Assembly: GCA_025924315.1 (NCBI GenBank) | Contig: JAICIO010000003.1 | Coordinates: 81,583-145,582 of the forward strand | DNA from: Phycisphaerae bacterium | GTDB taxonomy: Bacteria; Planctomycetota; Phycisphaerae; Tepidisphaerales; Tepidisphaeraceae | Length of the DNA: 64,000 nucleotides | Direction: 5' to 3' | In this document: positions 1-11,044 of the stretch, piece by piece | How positions within the stretch are numbered: the stretch's first letter is position 1 | How the letters are laid out: each line of letters begins with the position of its first letter | Position numbers and translations under genes: made by a program | Notes under the pieces: generated by a model | What the model was told of the DNA's origin: nothing | What the model saw: the letters and a program-made list of their open reading frames with translations, nothing else | Database searches by the model: none

Positions 1-1273
<1,273 letters not shown>

Positions 1274-1275
1274 CG

Positions 1276-4200
1276 TTATGCGTGCTCCGACTCAGCGGGT
1301 TTGCCTTCCGCGGCTTCGAGCGTTTCATTCGGGTTACGAATCTTCGCCAGGTGCATGCTGCGCGGACGCGTGTCGAGCTCTTCAAGCACGCTGTACGCCC
1401 GCGGATTCCTGTGCAACTCGGTGACTGCGGACTTGTCGTCGTTCAAGTTGCCGAACGTGATTGCCTGCGTCGGACACGCCTGCTGGCACGCGGTCAGCAC
1501 TTCGCCGTCGTTGAGGATTTCGCTGTCGCGATTGCCGTTGAGGTGATCGTTCCGGGCGGCGATCTTCGCGCGGCTGAGGCGCTGCACACAGTAGGTGCAC
1601 TTCTCCATCACGCCGCGCATGCGAACGGTGACGTCCGGATTGAACACCATCTGCTTGAGCGGATCGATCGAATCGCGCGGCTGCGTGTCGGGAAGGTTCA
1701 GCCATGGCGCCGGGAACCGCCCGCCGCGCGGATCGAGACTCTGCCAGTCGAAGTAATTGAACCGTCGAACTTTGTATGGGCAATTGTTCGAGCAGTAGCG
1801 CGTGCCGACGCAACGGTTGTAAACCATTGCGTTGATGCCTTCGGTGTCGTGCATCGTCGCGCCGACCGGGCACACCTGTTCGCAAGGCGCATTTTCGCAG
1901 TGCACGCACATCATCGGCTGGAATGCCACTTCCGGATTCGGATCCGTTTCCGAGCCTTTGAAGTAACGATCGATGCGGATCCAGTGCATTTCGCGGTTGT
2001 TGCCGGCTTCGATCTTGCCGACGACCGGGATGTTGTTTTCCGACTGGCACGCGATGACGCACGCCTGGCAACCGATGCAGGCGGTCATGTCGATCGCCAT
2101 GCCCCACGCGTGCGGCGTGTTGAACACCGCGGGCGCGCCTTCGTGCGCGGGCGGCGGCCACTCGTGGTTGATCGGCGGTTGGAACAGCTGCAGGCGGAGA
2201 TTTCCTTCGCGCGGCGGATGGACCGAGCGCGGATTCTTCTTGTACTGCTCGAACGATGCCTCGTGGAGGATGATGCCGGATTCGTGCTTTTCACCGATGC
2301 GCTTTTCGCGACCGTGAAAGCCCTGCTCGTCGATAATGTGATGATCCTGCGTGGAGACGAGTTGATAGCTTCCGCCGGCTTTCTTGACCTCCGCGGGCGC
2401 GACGTCCATTCCCGCGGTCGTGCGGAGCAGGTAAGTATTGAAGCCGAGTCCGCTGCCGATCTTGCCCGCCTCGCCGCGGCCGTAACCGAGCGGCAGGCCG
2501 ATCACGCCCACGGGCTGACCGGGCATGATGTACGCGGGAAGCGAAAGGCTTCGACCGTTCGAGTCGACGTGCAGCATATCGCCGTGCGCGACGCCGAGCT
2601 TTTCAGCATCCTCTCTGCTGATCATCGCGGCGTTGTCCCAGACGAGTCGCGTCATGGGATCGGGCATTTCCTGAAGCCACGCATTGGGCGTAAACCGGCC
2701 GTCATACACGCTCGCATCCTGCACGAAGCAGAGCTCGAACGCGGCGTTCGTCGCGACATCCTTCGGCGCCGCGACGGTCTTAATCGCGGGCGTAACCGCC
2801 GCGGTCGCGCTTCCTTCGAGAATGCCGTCGTGCAGAACGCGACGATACGCCTTCTCGTTGTTGTTCGCCCCGAGCATCGCGCCAATCGTCTCGCGAACGA
2901 TTTGCTGGCCCGCGACAACCTTTTCGCCGATCAGCATCGCGAGCAGTTCAGTCGGCGTGACGCCACCGAAGAGCGGTTCGATCAGCGGCTGCTGCACGCT
3001 GACAGTTCCGTCGTACGCGCGAGCGTCGCCCCACGATTCGAGGTAATGCGCCTTCGGGACATTCCACAGGCACGCGACCGACGTTTCGTTGCGATAAAGG
3101 CTCAGGTGAATTGTGTGCGGGATCTGCGCCAGGTTCTTGGCGAAGTCGAGATCTGCGGGCGCGTCGTAGGCGGGGTTTCCGCCAAGGATCAGCAGCGTCT
3201 GCACCGCGAACTGCTGCTGGAGATCTGCTCCGAGCTGCTTAATCGCGTCCGCATGGGTCGGGCGATTCGCATCTTCAACCGGACGCAGAACGATCGTATT
3301 GCCGATCGAGCCGAGTTGCGCGTTGATCGCAAAAGCGACGGCCTGCACGTCCGCGGGCAGATGGCAGCCCGCGGTGACAACTGCGTTCTTTCCCGCGGCT
3401 TTCAGATCGGCGGCCGCGGCATCGATGAACTTGGTTTCTTCCGGGGTGAGATCCGCGACTGCGCCGAATCCCGAAACTCCCAGGCGTTGCGCGAGCGCGG
3501 AAACAAGTTTCCCCGCGCGGCTTGGCCGCATCGGCAGTCGCTCGTCCGCGATCGCGCCGGTGTTGCTGAAGCGCGTCTCCGCGACGTACACGCGGCTCAT
3601 CGTGCCCTGGTCGGCGCTCTTGCGGCGCTTCACCCAGTCGTTCGCGTAGCGCGTGTGCGCCGGATGCGAATCGATGAAGTCGCTGTCGAGCGAGAAGATC
3701 ACATCCGCCTTGTCGAGCTGAAGCTGCGAGCGCAGCGGCTGGCCAAACGCCATTTGCGTCGCGACGCGCTCGTTGTCGCTCGAGATCGGCTCGTATTCGT
3801 ACCACTTGGCCTTGGGGAATTTCTTGAGGAAGGCCGTCTTCATCCGCGCGAAGCTCGGGCTGCTCGTCGCTTCAGTGAGCACGGCAATCGCGCCGCCGTC
3901 GCCGGTGAACATCTCTTTCGTCGCGGCGAGGAAGCCGTCGAAGTTCGCCTCGGCATAGCGCACACCCGCGCGCTGCATCACGCCGCGGGCGCGTTCGGGG
4001 TCGTACAGTTCGAGCACGCTCGCCTGTGCATATCGATCGGCCGAGCCGTAACGATCCGTCACCTTCGAGAACGGATGAGTGGGATTGCCTTCGACCTTGA
4101 TCGGCCGGCCATCGTAGCTCTTGACGAGCAATCCGCTGGCGACGCCGTTCAACTCCATCACCGTCGCGTAGTTTTCCGGGATGCCGGGAATCTTGCCTTC

Positions 4201-4458
4201 GACGTTGCTCGTCTGTGGGACGATATTTTCCTTTGGCCAGCGCCGGCAGCCCGTGAGCCCGATGCCCGCCAGCGCCAGCGACGCGCCCATCAGCTTCATG
4301 AACGAGCGACGGGACGTATTGAGCAATTCGTCCGGGTCGTAGCCGGGGAATTCCTTGGCGATCTGCTCGCGCATCTCGGGCGATTGCGCGAGGTGTTCGA
4401 GGCTGCGCCAATACTTTTGGCCGGAAACGTGATGTTCTACCTGTGACACGTTGAGCAA
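1276..4458 (-). CDS. actB: ActB, molybdopterin-oxidoreductase-like/4Fe-4S ferredoxin fusion of alternative complex III
   Basis: This 1060-residue protein has two parts. Residues about 80-780 resemble the catalytic subunit of molybdopterin oxidoreductases; in known ActB this part carries no molybdenum cofactor. Residues about 790-1000 form a ferredoxin-like domain with cysteine clusters [37 protein letters not shown] and CTYCVQRL. A twin-arginine signal (R50-R51-S-F-M-K) is followed by a hydrophobic stretch and Cys71. The conserved pre-signal segment (YWRSLEHLA...FPG) lies before the Tat motif, so the start must be upstream; the best candidates are TTG at 4458, which overlaps actA by 22 bases, or GTG at 4449. 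The subunit passes electrons from the membrane subunit to the heme subunits. Confidence 0.95.
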   Translation of the reverse strand: MLNVSQVEHHVSGQKYWRSLEHLAQSPEMREQIAKEFPGYDPDELLNTSRRSFMKLMGASLALAGIGLTGCRRWPKENIVPQTSNVEGKIPGIPENYATVMELNGVASGLLVKSYDGRPIKVEGNPTHPFSKVTDRYGSADRYAQASVLELYDPERARGVMQRAGVRYAEANFDGFLAATKEMFTGDGGAIAVLTEATSSPSFARMKTAFLKKFPKAKWYEYEPISSDNERVATQMAFGQPLRSQLQLDKADVIFSLDSDFIDSHPAHTRYANDWVKRRKSADQGTMSRVYVAETRFSNTGAIADERLPMRPSRAGKLVSALAQRLGVSGFGAVADLTPEETKFIDAAAADLKAAGKNAVVTAGCHLPADVQAVAFAINAQLGSIGNTIVLRPVEDANRPTHADAIKQLGADLQQQFAVQTLLILGGNPAYDAPADLDFAKNLAQIPHTIHLSLYRNETSVACLWNVPKAHYLESWGDARAYDGTVSVQQPLIEPLFGGVTPTELLAMLIGEKVVAGQQIVRETIGAMLGANNNEKAYRRVLHDGILEGSATAAVTPAIKTVAAPKDVATNAAFELCFVQDASVYDGRFTPNAWLQEMPDPMTRLVWDNAAMISREDAEKLGVAHGDMLHVDSNGRSLSLPAYIMPGQPVGVIGLPLGYGRGEAGKIGSGLGFNTYLLRTTAGMDVAPAEVKKAGGSYQLVSTQDHHIIDEQGFHGREKRIGEKHESGIILHEASFEQYKKNPRSVHPPREGNLRLQLFQPPINHEWPPPAHEGAPAVFNTPHAWGMAIDMTACIGCQACVIACQSENNIPVVGKIEAGNNREMHWIRIDRYFKGSETDPNPEVAFQPMMCVHCENAPCEQVCPVGATMHDTEGINAMVYNRCVGTRYCSNNCPYKVRRFNYFDWQSLDPRGGRFPAPWLNLPDTQPRDSIDPLKQMVFNPDVTVRMRGVMEKCTYCVQRLSRAKIAARNDHLNGNRDSEILNDGEVLTACQQACPTQAITFGNLNDDKSAVTELHRNPRAYSVLEELDTRPRSMHLAKIRNPNETLEAAEGKPAESEHA

Positions 4459-5138
4459 CTCGTCATGTAAGTTTTGTCGCGCGTGTGATACAGCTGCTTC
4501 AGCTCGTTGCCCACACGCAGTTGGGCTGCCATCGCCGTCTCGTCCGGCTTGGGCTCGGGCTTGTACGCCATGTTCGTAATTTCAGAGATCGGGCGGAGGT
4601 TCTTTTCAGGATTGCGGTGACACTCGAGACACCAGCCCATGCTGAGCGGCATCGCCTGCTGCACGACGTCCATCTGATCGATGCGGCCGTGGCAGCTGGC
4701 GCATCCCACTCCGCGGTTCACGTGGGCGCTGTGATTGAAGTAGACGTAATCCGGCAGGTCGTGGACGCGCACCCATTCGACCGGTTTGCCCGTCGCCCAG
4801 CTTTCACGGAGGCGGATGAGGTTCGGGCTGTCGGTCTTGATGCTGGAGTGGCAGTTCATGCAGGTCTGCGTCGCGGGGAGCGTCGCGTGCGGACCTTTTT
4901 CCACGCCGATGTGGCAGTAGCGGCAATCGATGCCGAGCTTGCCCGCGTGTAGCGCGTGGCTGTACGCAACCGGTTGTTCCGGTTGATAGCCAACGTACAA
5001 CGTGCGGGGGGAAGCGCCGAAGCCAAACAGCACCGGCACATACAGCGCGCCGCCGGCGCCGCCGACGACCAGCACCAACAACAGATAGTTCGCCCAGCGG
5101 GGGAACACGAACTTTGTGGAAGGACCTTCAGCGACCAT
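4437..5138 (-). CDS. actA: ActA, pentaheme cytochrome c subunit of alternative complex III
   Basis: The 233-residue protein has one N-terminal membrane anchor (about residues 17-38) and five CxxCH heme c motifs: CRYCH, CMNCH, CASCH, CLECH and CSTCH, the last at the extreme C-terminus. Five hemes, a single anchor and position directly before actB are diagnostic of ActA. It is the first gene of the operon seen here. The ATG at 5138 precedes the anchor. The last heme site is encoded in the same bases as the start region of actB, so the two genes are translationally interlocked. Confidence 0.95.
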   Translation of the reverse strand: MVAEGPSTKFVFPRWANYLLLVLVVGGAGGALYVPVLFGFGASPRTLYVGYQPEQPVAYSHALHAGKLGIDCRYCHIGVEKGPHATLPATQTCMNCHSSIKTDSPNLIRLRESWATGKPVEWVRVHDLPDYVYFNHSAHVNRGVGCASCHGRIDQMDVVQQAMPLSMGWCLECHRNPEKNLRPISEITNMAYKPEPKPDETAMAAQLRVGNELKQLYHTRDKTYMTSCSTCHR

Positions 5139-5622
5139 GAGTCAGGTGTTCGTTCTTAATCAGCGGAACTACGCGGCGGGCTCACATAAGCACGAAGCGA
5201 AGCGACCGGCTGCAATTCCCTTGCGGGGAGCGGCCAATATTTGGATCGAAGGTATTCCCGTCAACACTTCTGTGGTGCGGTCTTTTGCCGCACTGGGAAT
5301 AGAAACCCTTCGTTTCCGTTGCAGCTCGCTGCTTTTCGTCTGGAGTTGAGCCCCGGAATACGACGTGTCTGTTCGCGTGATTCCTCCGTGTTCCCCGCTT
5401 CGTTTCTACAGCTTCAATCCGGTCGGACTTCGTCGGCCAGGCTTCCGAGTGCTGGCCGACGCACGCGCCATGCTAACCCTAAACCAAACAGTTATCCGGA
5501 CGTGTCATCAGACTCTTCGACAGTTGCACGATGGCGCGTGTGCATGGTTTACTACCGCACGCGCCGTCACGCAATCAACATTCGCGTGGGATCGACACAC
5601 TTTTTTCACCAGGGAGTCTCGC
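5139..5622. other. 484-base gap between divergent actA and lipoprotein gene
   Basis: This gap must contain the promoters of the act operon (leftward) and of the small lipoprotein gene (rightward). I see only a small hairpin (GTGCGG/CCGCAC, 5275-5293). I see no convincing promoter boxes, RNA gene or repeat element. Confidence 0.4.
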
Positions 5623-6012
5623 ATGCGGCTGTCTCGAATGACCGGAACCACGCTTCTTGCTGTTGGCTTGTTGGGCTGCGCGAGCAACAAGAAAGCCGAG
5701 GGGCCGCCCGCTCCCGCCGCGTCGGAATCCCGCATCACCGAGATCCGTCAGAACTACACCCGAAACGATCCGAACGCCCAGATCGGCACCGTGATCGCGG
5801 TTGAGAAAGACGCTCAGCTCGCCGCGGTGGGAAATCTGATGCTGGACAAAATTCGTGAAGACGATGTGATGACCTTCATCGACAGCAACGAGAAACCGAT
5901 CGCCAACGGCACCGTCGTCCGCAAAACCGCCGACGCCGCACATGTGAAATACGAACCGATCAAGCCCGATGGCAGAGATCCCGTCGCAGGCGACTTGGCG
6001 GTGAAGTTCTGA
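5623..6012 (+). CDS. small lipoprotein, unknown function
   Basis: A 129-residue protein with a lipoprotein signal: charged start, hydrophobic core and lipobox LLGC (Cys19). The start ATG at 5623 is chosen because a GGGAG ribosome site lies just upstream and the signal begins there; the frame stays open further upstream without a plausible signal. The mature part (about residues 40-129) contains GTVIAVEKDAQLAAVG and FIDSNEKPIANGTVVRK, which look like small beta-rich OB/SH3-type strands, but I recognise no family. It is expected in a cell membrane facing the periplasm. Confidence 0.75.
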   Translation: MRLSRMTGTTLLAVGLLGCASNKKAEGPPAPAASESRITEIRQNYTRNDPNAQIGTVIAVEKDAQLAAVGNLMLDKIREDDVMTFIDSNEKPIANGTVVRKTADAAHVKYEPIKPDGRDPVAGDLAVKF

Positions 6013-6131
6013 GACAGACGCATCGCACTTCTATTGTGGGGCGATCCCGGCGCACCGGGACGTCGCCCGGCGTCCATGGGCAGAAGGCAACGCGAGCGTC
6101 GCCCCTTCATCCCTCGGCGCCCAATCGTTAA

Positions 6132-6716
6132 ATGGAATCGCCCCGCCTCATCCTCGCCAGCCAATCCCCGCGCCGGCGGAGCCTGCTTCAGCAGGCGGGT
6201 TTTCAATTTGTCGCCGAACCCGCGCATGTTGACGAAGAGACGTATCCTTCAGAATCGCTTCCCTCCGACGTCGCTCTCCTGCTCGCCAAACGAAAGGCCG
6301 AAGCGCTCGCGCCGAAATACCCCAAGGACGTCATCCTCGCCGCCGACACCGTGGTCGCCTTCGGCGATTCGATCCTCGGCAAACCGAAAGACGCCGCCGA
6401 CGCGCGTCGGATGCTCAAGCTCCTCGCCGGCACGACCCACATCGTCATCACCGGCGTCGCGGTCGTTCTCGCCAACACGAAGTTCGAGCGCGTGAAGCGC
6501 GTGATGTCGTCCGTGCGCATGCGCTTCCTCACGCCGCACGAAATTGATCGCTACGTCGAGGGCGGCGATTGGGAAGGCAAAGCCGGCGGATATGGAATCC
6601 AGGACCACGATCCGTTCGTCAAACGAATCCACGGCTGTCATACGAACATCGTCGGCCTTCCCATGACCACAACAAAAGTGCTCCTCGCCGCGGCGGGCAT
6701 CTATCCAAAAGTATGA
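6132..6716 (+). CDS. maf: Maf family nucleoside triphosphate pyrophosphatase
   Basis: The 194 residues match Maf proteins along their length: N-terminal [13 protein letters not shown], the ILAADTVV segment with the catalytic aspartate, GKPKDAADARRML and the C-terminal EGKAGGYGIQD. Maf proteins hydrolyse dTTP/UTP or modified nucleotides to the monophosphate and limit misincorporation. The KAGGYGIQ form suits the YhdE-type (dTTP/UTP) branch better than YceF, though I cannot settle the substrate. The TGA stop at 6714 is at the first bases of an AT-rich inverted repeat. Confidence 0.92.
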   Translation: MESPRLILASQSPRRRSLLQQAGFQFVAEPAHVDEETYPSESLPSDVALLLAKRKAEALAPKYPKDVILAADTVVAFGDSILGKPKDAADARRMLKLLAGTTHIVITGVAVVLANTKFERVKRVMSSVRMRFLTPHEIDRYVEGGDWEGKAGGYGIQDHDPFVKRIHGCHTNIVGLPMTTTKVLLAAAGIYPKV

Positions 6717-6795
6717 ATTCAGAATCATGAATTATGAAGGAAAGACGTCGAAGAGATCTCTTTTCATCATTCATCATTCATAATTCATCATTCTC
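6715..6795. repeat. AT-rich inverted-repeat element (ATGAATTATGA family)
   Basis: Two arms rich in ATGAAT/ATGATGA units face each other across a short centre; the core ATGAATTATGAA (from 6727) is matched by TTCATAATTCAT (from 6778). It fills the gap between the Maf stop and the start of the next gene. Only one copy of this family is in the window. Confidence 0.75.
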
Positions 6796-6798
6796 TTC

Positions 6799-7140
6799 AT
6801 GGAATACCTCCCCGGAATCTTCGCCCTCCTCGTCGCCGTCGCGGGGTGGTTCTACATGTTTTACTCGCGCGCGGCTCATCACCTTGCGACCGTCGAAGGC
6901 GAGCGCATCAATCGTCGTCGAATTCTTCTGCGTCGCGTCGGCGGGCTTTCGATGGTCGCACTTGGGGCCTGCTTCTACGCCGGTTACTATGCCACCGATC
7001 GCGAGCACCCCACCCGCGCGTTCGCGATGTTGTGGTTGATCGTGCTCGTGCTGATGATGGTGATTCTGTTTCTCGGGCTGATCGATTTGCGACTCACACG
7101 AAAGCTGCGCGAAGAACAACGACGGAAAGAAGGCCGATGA
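6799..7140 (+). CDS. small integral membrane protein, unknown function
   Basis: A 113-residue protein with three likely transmembrane segments (about residues 5-21, 48-66 and 77-98) and a basic C-terminal tail. I recognise no family. The start ATG lies only 3 bases after the inverted-repeat element, so its ribosome site falls inside the repeat. Its stop overlaps the start of the DUF192 gene as ATGA, which implies coupled translation. Confidence 0.7.
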   Translation: MEYLPGIFALLVAVAGWFYMFYSRAAHHLATVEGERINRRRILLRRVGGLSMVALGACFYAGYYATDREHPTRAFAMLWLIVLVLMMVILFLGLIDLRLTRKLREEQRRKEGR

Positions 7141-7664
7141 AATCCCGACCGTTTAGCGGCGGCCCGAAGGGCCGGGCTCTTCTCACGATATTCCTTCTCC
7201 TCGGTCCACTCGCCTGCGACCACGATGACACTGTGAAATCCACCCTCCCCACCATCACCATGCAGATCGGCCGACAAACCTTCAACCTGGAAGTCGCCGA
7301 CACCGAACCCGCGCGCGAAACCGGTCTTATGAACCGCGATTCCATGCCCGCCAATCATGGCATGCTCTTCGTCTTCCAGGACGAGATCCCGCGCGAGTTC
7401 TGGATGAAGAACACGCGCATCCCGCTCGACATTCTCTTCCTCGATAGCAGCGGAAAAGTCGTATCGAGCAAATCAATGAAGCCGTACGACCTGAACACAA
7501 CCGCGAGCGACGCCGCCGCCAAATATGCGATCGAGCTCAATAGCGGCGCCGCGCAAAGCTCGGGCGTAGCGGTTGGCGATCAGCTCAACATTCCCCTGCC
7601 TGCCCTTTCACGGACCGATAACAACGCGAGTACTTCGCAACCTTTCAGCGCGCCGGCGAAATGA
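7137..7664 (+). CDS. DUF192 lipoprotein
   Basis: The ATG at 7137 overlaps the previous stop by four bases and starts a 175-residue protein with a lipoprotein signal (lipobox PLAC). Residues about 35-150 are a DUF192 domain, recognisable by ARETGLMNRDSMPANHGMLF, the FWMKNTRIPLDILFLD block and the late AIELNSG segment. DUF192 proteins are small secreted or periplasmic proteins of unsettled role. The last 25 residues are low-complexity. Confidence 0.85.
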   Translation: MKSRPFSGGPKGRALLTIFLLLGPLACDHDDTVKSTLPTITMQIGRQTFNLEVADTEPARETGLMNRDSMPANHGMLFVFQDEIPREFWMKNTRIPLDILFLDSSGKVVSSKSMKPYDLNTTASDAAAKYAIELNSGAAQSSGVAVGDQLNIPLPALSRTDNNASTSQPFSAPAK

Positions 7665-7740
7665 CGCGTGCGCCGCGGGCGGCTCCGTTACCGGCGATAA
7701 AGTCCGTCTCCCCCTGCGTCGAAGTTACGGGAGAGACGCC

Positions 7741-8697
7741 ATGTCAGATTCCCGCGACGCCGCCGCCGATTCCACCGTTGCCCCGCCGCAACCGAATCCC
7801 GCTGCGCCGATTTCCGCGGGCGCTTTCAGCCTCGTTCACTCCGCGCCGCTCGACCAGCATCTCGAAACGCTGCAGCAGGAAATCATCCAGCTGCGCGAAG
7901 AGATCAACCTCCTGCGCCGCCGCGACGAAACGCTCAACTTCTATATGCATCGCATGGATGAAGAGATGCGGCTGGCTGCGCGCCTGCAGCAGGATTTTCT
8001 CCCGAAGGCTCTCCCGCAAATCGGCACGGTTCACTTCCACACGCTCTTCCGCCCCGCGGGATATGTGAGCGGCGATCTGTACGACGTGATGCGACTCGAC
8101 GAAAACCACGTCGGCTTTTACATGGCCGACGCTGTCGGTCACGGCATGCCCGCGGCACTGCTCACGATGTTCATCAAGAACGCGCTCGTGACCAAAGAAA
8201 TCACGCCAACCGGTTATCGCCTGCTTCCACCCGGCCAAACAATGGCGCGTCTCAACGACGCGCTCGTGAGCCAGAACCTGAGTTACGCCACGTTCGCCAC
8301 TGCGATCTACGGCGTGATCAACACGCAAACGCTGCAACTTTCCTTCTCCCGCGGCGGACATCCCAGCCCCATTCTCCTCCGCAGCACAGACGACACGATG
8401 GAGAACCTCGCCGGCGGTGACGGCAGCCTGCTCGGAATCTTCGCCGGCGAACCGTTCGCCGACACCACAGTCCAGCTGCAACAAGGCGACCGCCTCTTCA
8501 TCTTCACCGACGGCATCGAAGTCGCGTTCGCCGACGAAGACCTCAAGGACACGCAGCGCTGGCGCGAAGAGCTCTACAATCGCCGCACGCTCGCGACCGA
8601 GCAGCTTTTGAGCGAATTCGCCGACCACATCGACAAAGAAAGCGGCAGCCTCCAACCCAAAGACGACCTGACCATCATCGCGGTGGAAGTTCTTTAG
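7741..8697 (+). CDS. PP2C-type (SpoIIE/RsbU-like) serine phosphatase with coiled coil
   Basis: The start ATG at 7741 follows a GGGAGA ribosome site; the frame upstream has no protein-like composition. The protein is 318 residues. Residues about 38-85 form a coiled coil rich in Leu, Glu and Gln. Residues about 85-318 are a SpoIIE-type PPM phosphatase, with the metal-binding SGDLYDV and MADAVGHGMPAAL motifs and the late FIFTDGIEVAF and DLTIIAVEV blocks. Family members dephosphorylate anti-anti-sigma factors in partner-switching. No receiver, HAMP or STAS partner is fused or adjacent, so its input is unknown. Confidence 0.9.
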   Translation: MSDSRDAAADSTVAPPQPNPAAPISAGAFSLVHSAPLDQHLETLQQEIIQLREEINLLRRRDETLNFYMHRMDEEMRLAARLQQDFLPKALPQIGTVHFHTLFRPAGYVSGDLYDVMRLDENHVGFYMADAVGHGMPAALLTMFIKNALVTKEITPTGYRLLPPGQTMARLNDALVSQNLSYATFATAIYGVINTQTLQLSFSRGGHPSPILLRSTDDTMENLAGGDGSLLGIFAGEPFADTTVQLQQGDRLFIFTDGIEVAFADEDLKDTQRWREELYNRRTLATEQLLSEFADHIDKESGSLQPKDDLTIIAVEVL

Positions 8698-8744
8698 TCG
8701 TTGGTTCCGTTCCCATTCCGCCGCTGGCGCAATACGATTTCGGC

Positions 8745-9164
8745 ATGTCACCGTTGGAACACGCTGCGATCAAGGAGATCGGTGTTGTTCGCTCATCGCT
8801 CGTCGCACGAAAAAACGCGCCGCGGCAGGGTCATCTCGGGGCGCCGAATGCGACGGTGGAGATCGACCCAACCTTCGCGAGTGCCCTGCTCGGCATGTCC
8901 GCCGGGGATTGGATCATCCTCATTACCTGGCTGCATCAAGCCGATCGCGAGGTGATGCACGTTCGGCCCGGGCACGATCCGAACCGCCCCATCACCGGCG
9001 TCTTCGCGACGCGGTCGCCCGATCGGCCGAATCCGATCGGCCTGCATCGCGTTCAAGTGCTTTCGATCGATGGGACGAGTCTCAGCGTCGGACCCCTCGA
9101 AGCCATCGACGGCACGCCGATCATCGACATCAAACCGGTTCTCAAAAACTCCGCTGACTCGTAA
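8745..9164 (+). CDS. trmO: TrmO-type tRNA (t6A37) methyltransferase
   Basis: The 139 residues form a complete TsaA/TrmO (YaeB) domain. Key blocks are the N-terminal IGVVRSS, WIILITWLHQADR, the conserved GVFATRSPDRPNPIGLHRV block and the terminal IDIKPVL. TrmO transfers a methyl group from S-adenosylmethionine to N6-threonylcarbamoyladenosine at position 37 of tRNAs reading ACY codons. The length corresponds to the catalytic domain alone; E. coli TrmO has an extra C-terminal part. Confidence 0.9.
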   Translation: MSPLEHAAIKEIGVVRSSLVARKNAPRQGHLGAPNATVEIDPTFASALLGMSAGDWIILITWLHQADREVMHVRPGHDPNRPITGVFATRSPDRPNPIGLHRVQVLSIDGTSLSVGPLEAIDGTPIIDIKPVLKNSADS

Positions 9165-9203
9165 GACGTGGACGAGCGAACGGCATCGTGTCATGATTCT
9201 CTG

Positions 9204-9713
9204 GTGCCCACGCGCATTTCAATTGTAATTCTGCTTGTCGCCGTCGGATCGCTCGTCGGTTGCAAAAGCACATCGAGTCGGGAGGCGCCCGCACCGGCTG
9301 AAGTTCTTTTTGAGAAGCGATTGAATGACAACGGCGCCGCGACGTTTCGTTCGTGGAACGGCAAGGCGTATCGCATGAACAGCGATAGGGAACTTGCGTT
9401 CTTCCCAGATCACACGGTGCAGATGCTCGACTGGGGATTGACGCTCACGCATTACCGCGGGCATTACACGATCGATCTCGAGGGGCGGATCACCGCGAGC
9501 TTCGAGGACTATCAGCCACAGTGGCCGATGACGCAGCTCGATTTGGACGGCGAGACGCTTCTGCTCCGGCCGGTGGATCCGGATCCGCCGTTGATCATTG
9601 GTCAACGACATCCGACGATGATGCACACCGAAAGCGCGTTCTGGCCGTTCCGGATGCTGAGCGGCGCGGACGAACAACACGTTTTGAAAGCAATGAAGGT
9701 GGGCCCGCGTTAG
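9204..9713 (+). CDS. small lipoprotein, unknown function
   Basis: The frame opens with GTG at 9168 or GTG at 9204. I choose 9204 because a lipoprotein signal begins immediately there (hydrophobic ILLVAVGSLVGC with lipobox LVGC). The mature part is about 150 residues, with motifs RSWNGKAYRMNSD and LTHYRGHYTIDLEGRI, the latter like a small beta-sheet lipoprotein. No family is recognised. The 3' end overlaps the convergent gene by 4 bases. There is no strong ribosome site at either start. Confidence 0.65.
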   Translation: MPTRISIVILLVAVGSLVGCKSTSSREAPAPAEVLFEKRLNDNGAATFRSWNGKAYRMNSDRELAFFPDHTVQMLDWGLTLTHYRGHYTIDLEGRITASFEDYQPQWPMTQLDLDGETLLLRPVDPDPPLIIGQRHPTMMHTESAFWPFRMLSGADEQHVLKAMKVGPR

Positions 9714-10843
9714 TTCGCGGCCCCTCCAATTGGCGCGGTGCGCTTGATGGGCACGGCGGGCTTCGCGTTTGGATCGTGCGCTTCGTCCCAGGCGCGGCGC
9801 CAGGTTTTGGCGACGCGATCGACGGCCCAGGCGAGTTGATGCGCCTTCATCTGCATCACCGTCATGTCCTGGCCGAAATACTGGCCGTGGGTATGGAAGA
9901 AAATGTTCAGGTCGATCTGGTCCTGGCCGCCGCGGCCGGATTTTGACGTGCTCGGGCGCGTGGTGGGCTTGGCGGATGCGACAGCGGCGGCGCCGATCAT
10001 CGGTAATGCCGTATAGCTTGTGCGCGTGACCTCGATCGTTTCGTGGAAGAGGTCCTTCGGCTGCACCGGATCTTTCACCTCCGCGAGCGCCTTCTCGATC
10101 AGCGGCCACATCTCTTCGCGGAGACTCATCCAATCGTTCTGCTCGTCGTCGATCATTTTGTATTCGACGACCGCGTGTACATCCGGCGCCGTGCGCTTGT
10201 TTGCGAAGTACGTCTTGCTCATATAGTCGATCGTGCCGTGCTGCGGCTGGGTGTTGTCTTCGAGATAATGTGCGAGATATCCGGCCCAGCGCGCGGCGGT
10301 GTCGGTGTCGGTCGCCTCTGAATCACCGAGCTTTCCGGCGCGGATCGCGCTCACCAGCTCGTCGTACGATTGCTCGACACGAAACGGCAGCATCCCGGCC
10401 TGCACGTAACGCGCGTCGTTGATGTCCTTCGGAAAATCCTCGAGCTTCGGCAACCCCGAAAGGTCCGGCCGATATTCTCGCTTCTGATCGCCCCTCAGAA
10501 ACAATTCGGCATCGATGAAGTGCAACTCGCGCTCGCGGATGCCAAACTCCGGCACCTTTTGCTGCGCGAGAAAATCGGGCGTGCCGGCCCAACGCTCCAG
10601 GCCCTTGAAATTGCTGATGTCCGTGCCGACGCGGGTGTGAAGAAAATATTCCTTCTCGCCGGCCATGTCCTTAAGGCCCGGCGTGATCTTCTGGAGCCAC
10701 GCCTTCATCTCGGGCGGAGTCGAAGGGTCCGCAACCAATCGCTCGGCGGCCAGACGCGTCAGCTGTATGTGCTCTTTGTAGCTCCAGGCGTGTGCGCTGC
10801 TGGCGAGCGCAATCGACATCAATACTAAAGCACATCGTCGCAT
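9710..10843 (-). CDS. secreted S1/P1-nuclease or phospholipase C-like protein
   Basis: The 377-residue protein has a signal peptide cut near AHA-W19. The mature protein starts with Trp (WSYKEHIQLTRLAAERL); an N-terminal Trp followed by a His is what zinc-dependent phospholipase C and S1/P1 nucleases use as metal ligands. A second signature is AHYLEDNTQPQHG at about residues 190-202, close to the (D/E)xxQPLH motif of the P1 family. A Thr/Ser/Pro-rich insert (ASAKPTTRPSTSKSGRGG) follows. Overall identity to the families is low, so substrate and activity are uncertain. Confidence 0.65.
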   Translation of the reverse strand: MRRCALVLMSIALASSAHAWSYKEHIQLTRLAAERLVADPSTPPEMKAWLQKITPGLKDMAGEKEYFLHTRVGTDISNFKGLERWAGTPDFLAQQKVPEFGIRERELHFIDAELFLRGDQKREYRPDLSGLPKLEDFPKDINDARYVQAGMLPFRVEQSYDELVSAIRAGKLGDSEATDTDTAARWAGYLAHYLEDNTQPQHGTIDYMSKTYFANKRTAPDVHAVVEYKMIDDEQNDWMSLREEMWPLIEKALAEVKDPVQPKDLFHETIEVTRTSYTALPMIGAAAVASAKPTTRPSTSKSGRGGQDQIDLNIFFHTHGQYFGQDMTVMQMKAHQLAWAVDRVAKTWRRAWDEAHDPNAKPAVPIKRTAPIGGAAN

Positions 10844-10886
10844 GTGATTTTCTCCCTTGTGATGGCCTTCTCGCCTTCGTACAGCG

Positions 10887-10966
10887 TGTCATTCTGAGCG
10901 AAGCGAAGAATCTCGATAACGAGCGCGTCATCCGATCCCGAGATCCTTCGCTTCGCTCAGGATGAC
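10887..10966. repeat. TGTCATYCTGAGC inverted-repeat element, copy 1
   Basis: An 80-bp element whose arms both read TGTCAT(T/C)CTGAGCG AAGCGAAG when viewed inward. Its reverse complement matches 46462-46541 at 75 of 80 positions by eye, including the loop. Confidence 0.88.
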
Positions 10967-11044
10967 GGCGGTCGCAGGCGATGCACAACGTGTTCGTAGC
11001 GGATGAGGAATATAGCGACTGGCCGTGCGAACGCGGAGAAAGCG

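Noticed and set aside
1276..4458. ActB as a true molybdenum or tungsten oxidoreductase
   Set aside because: Fusion to ferredoxin, position after a pentaheme gene and before NrfD, and the family's known lack of cofactor point to alternative complex III.
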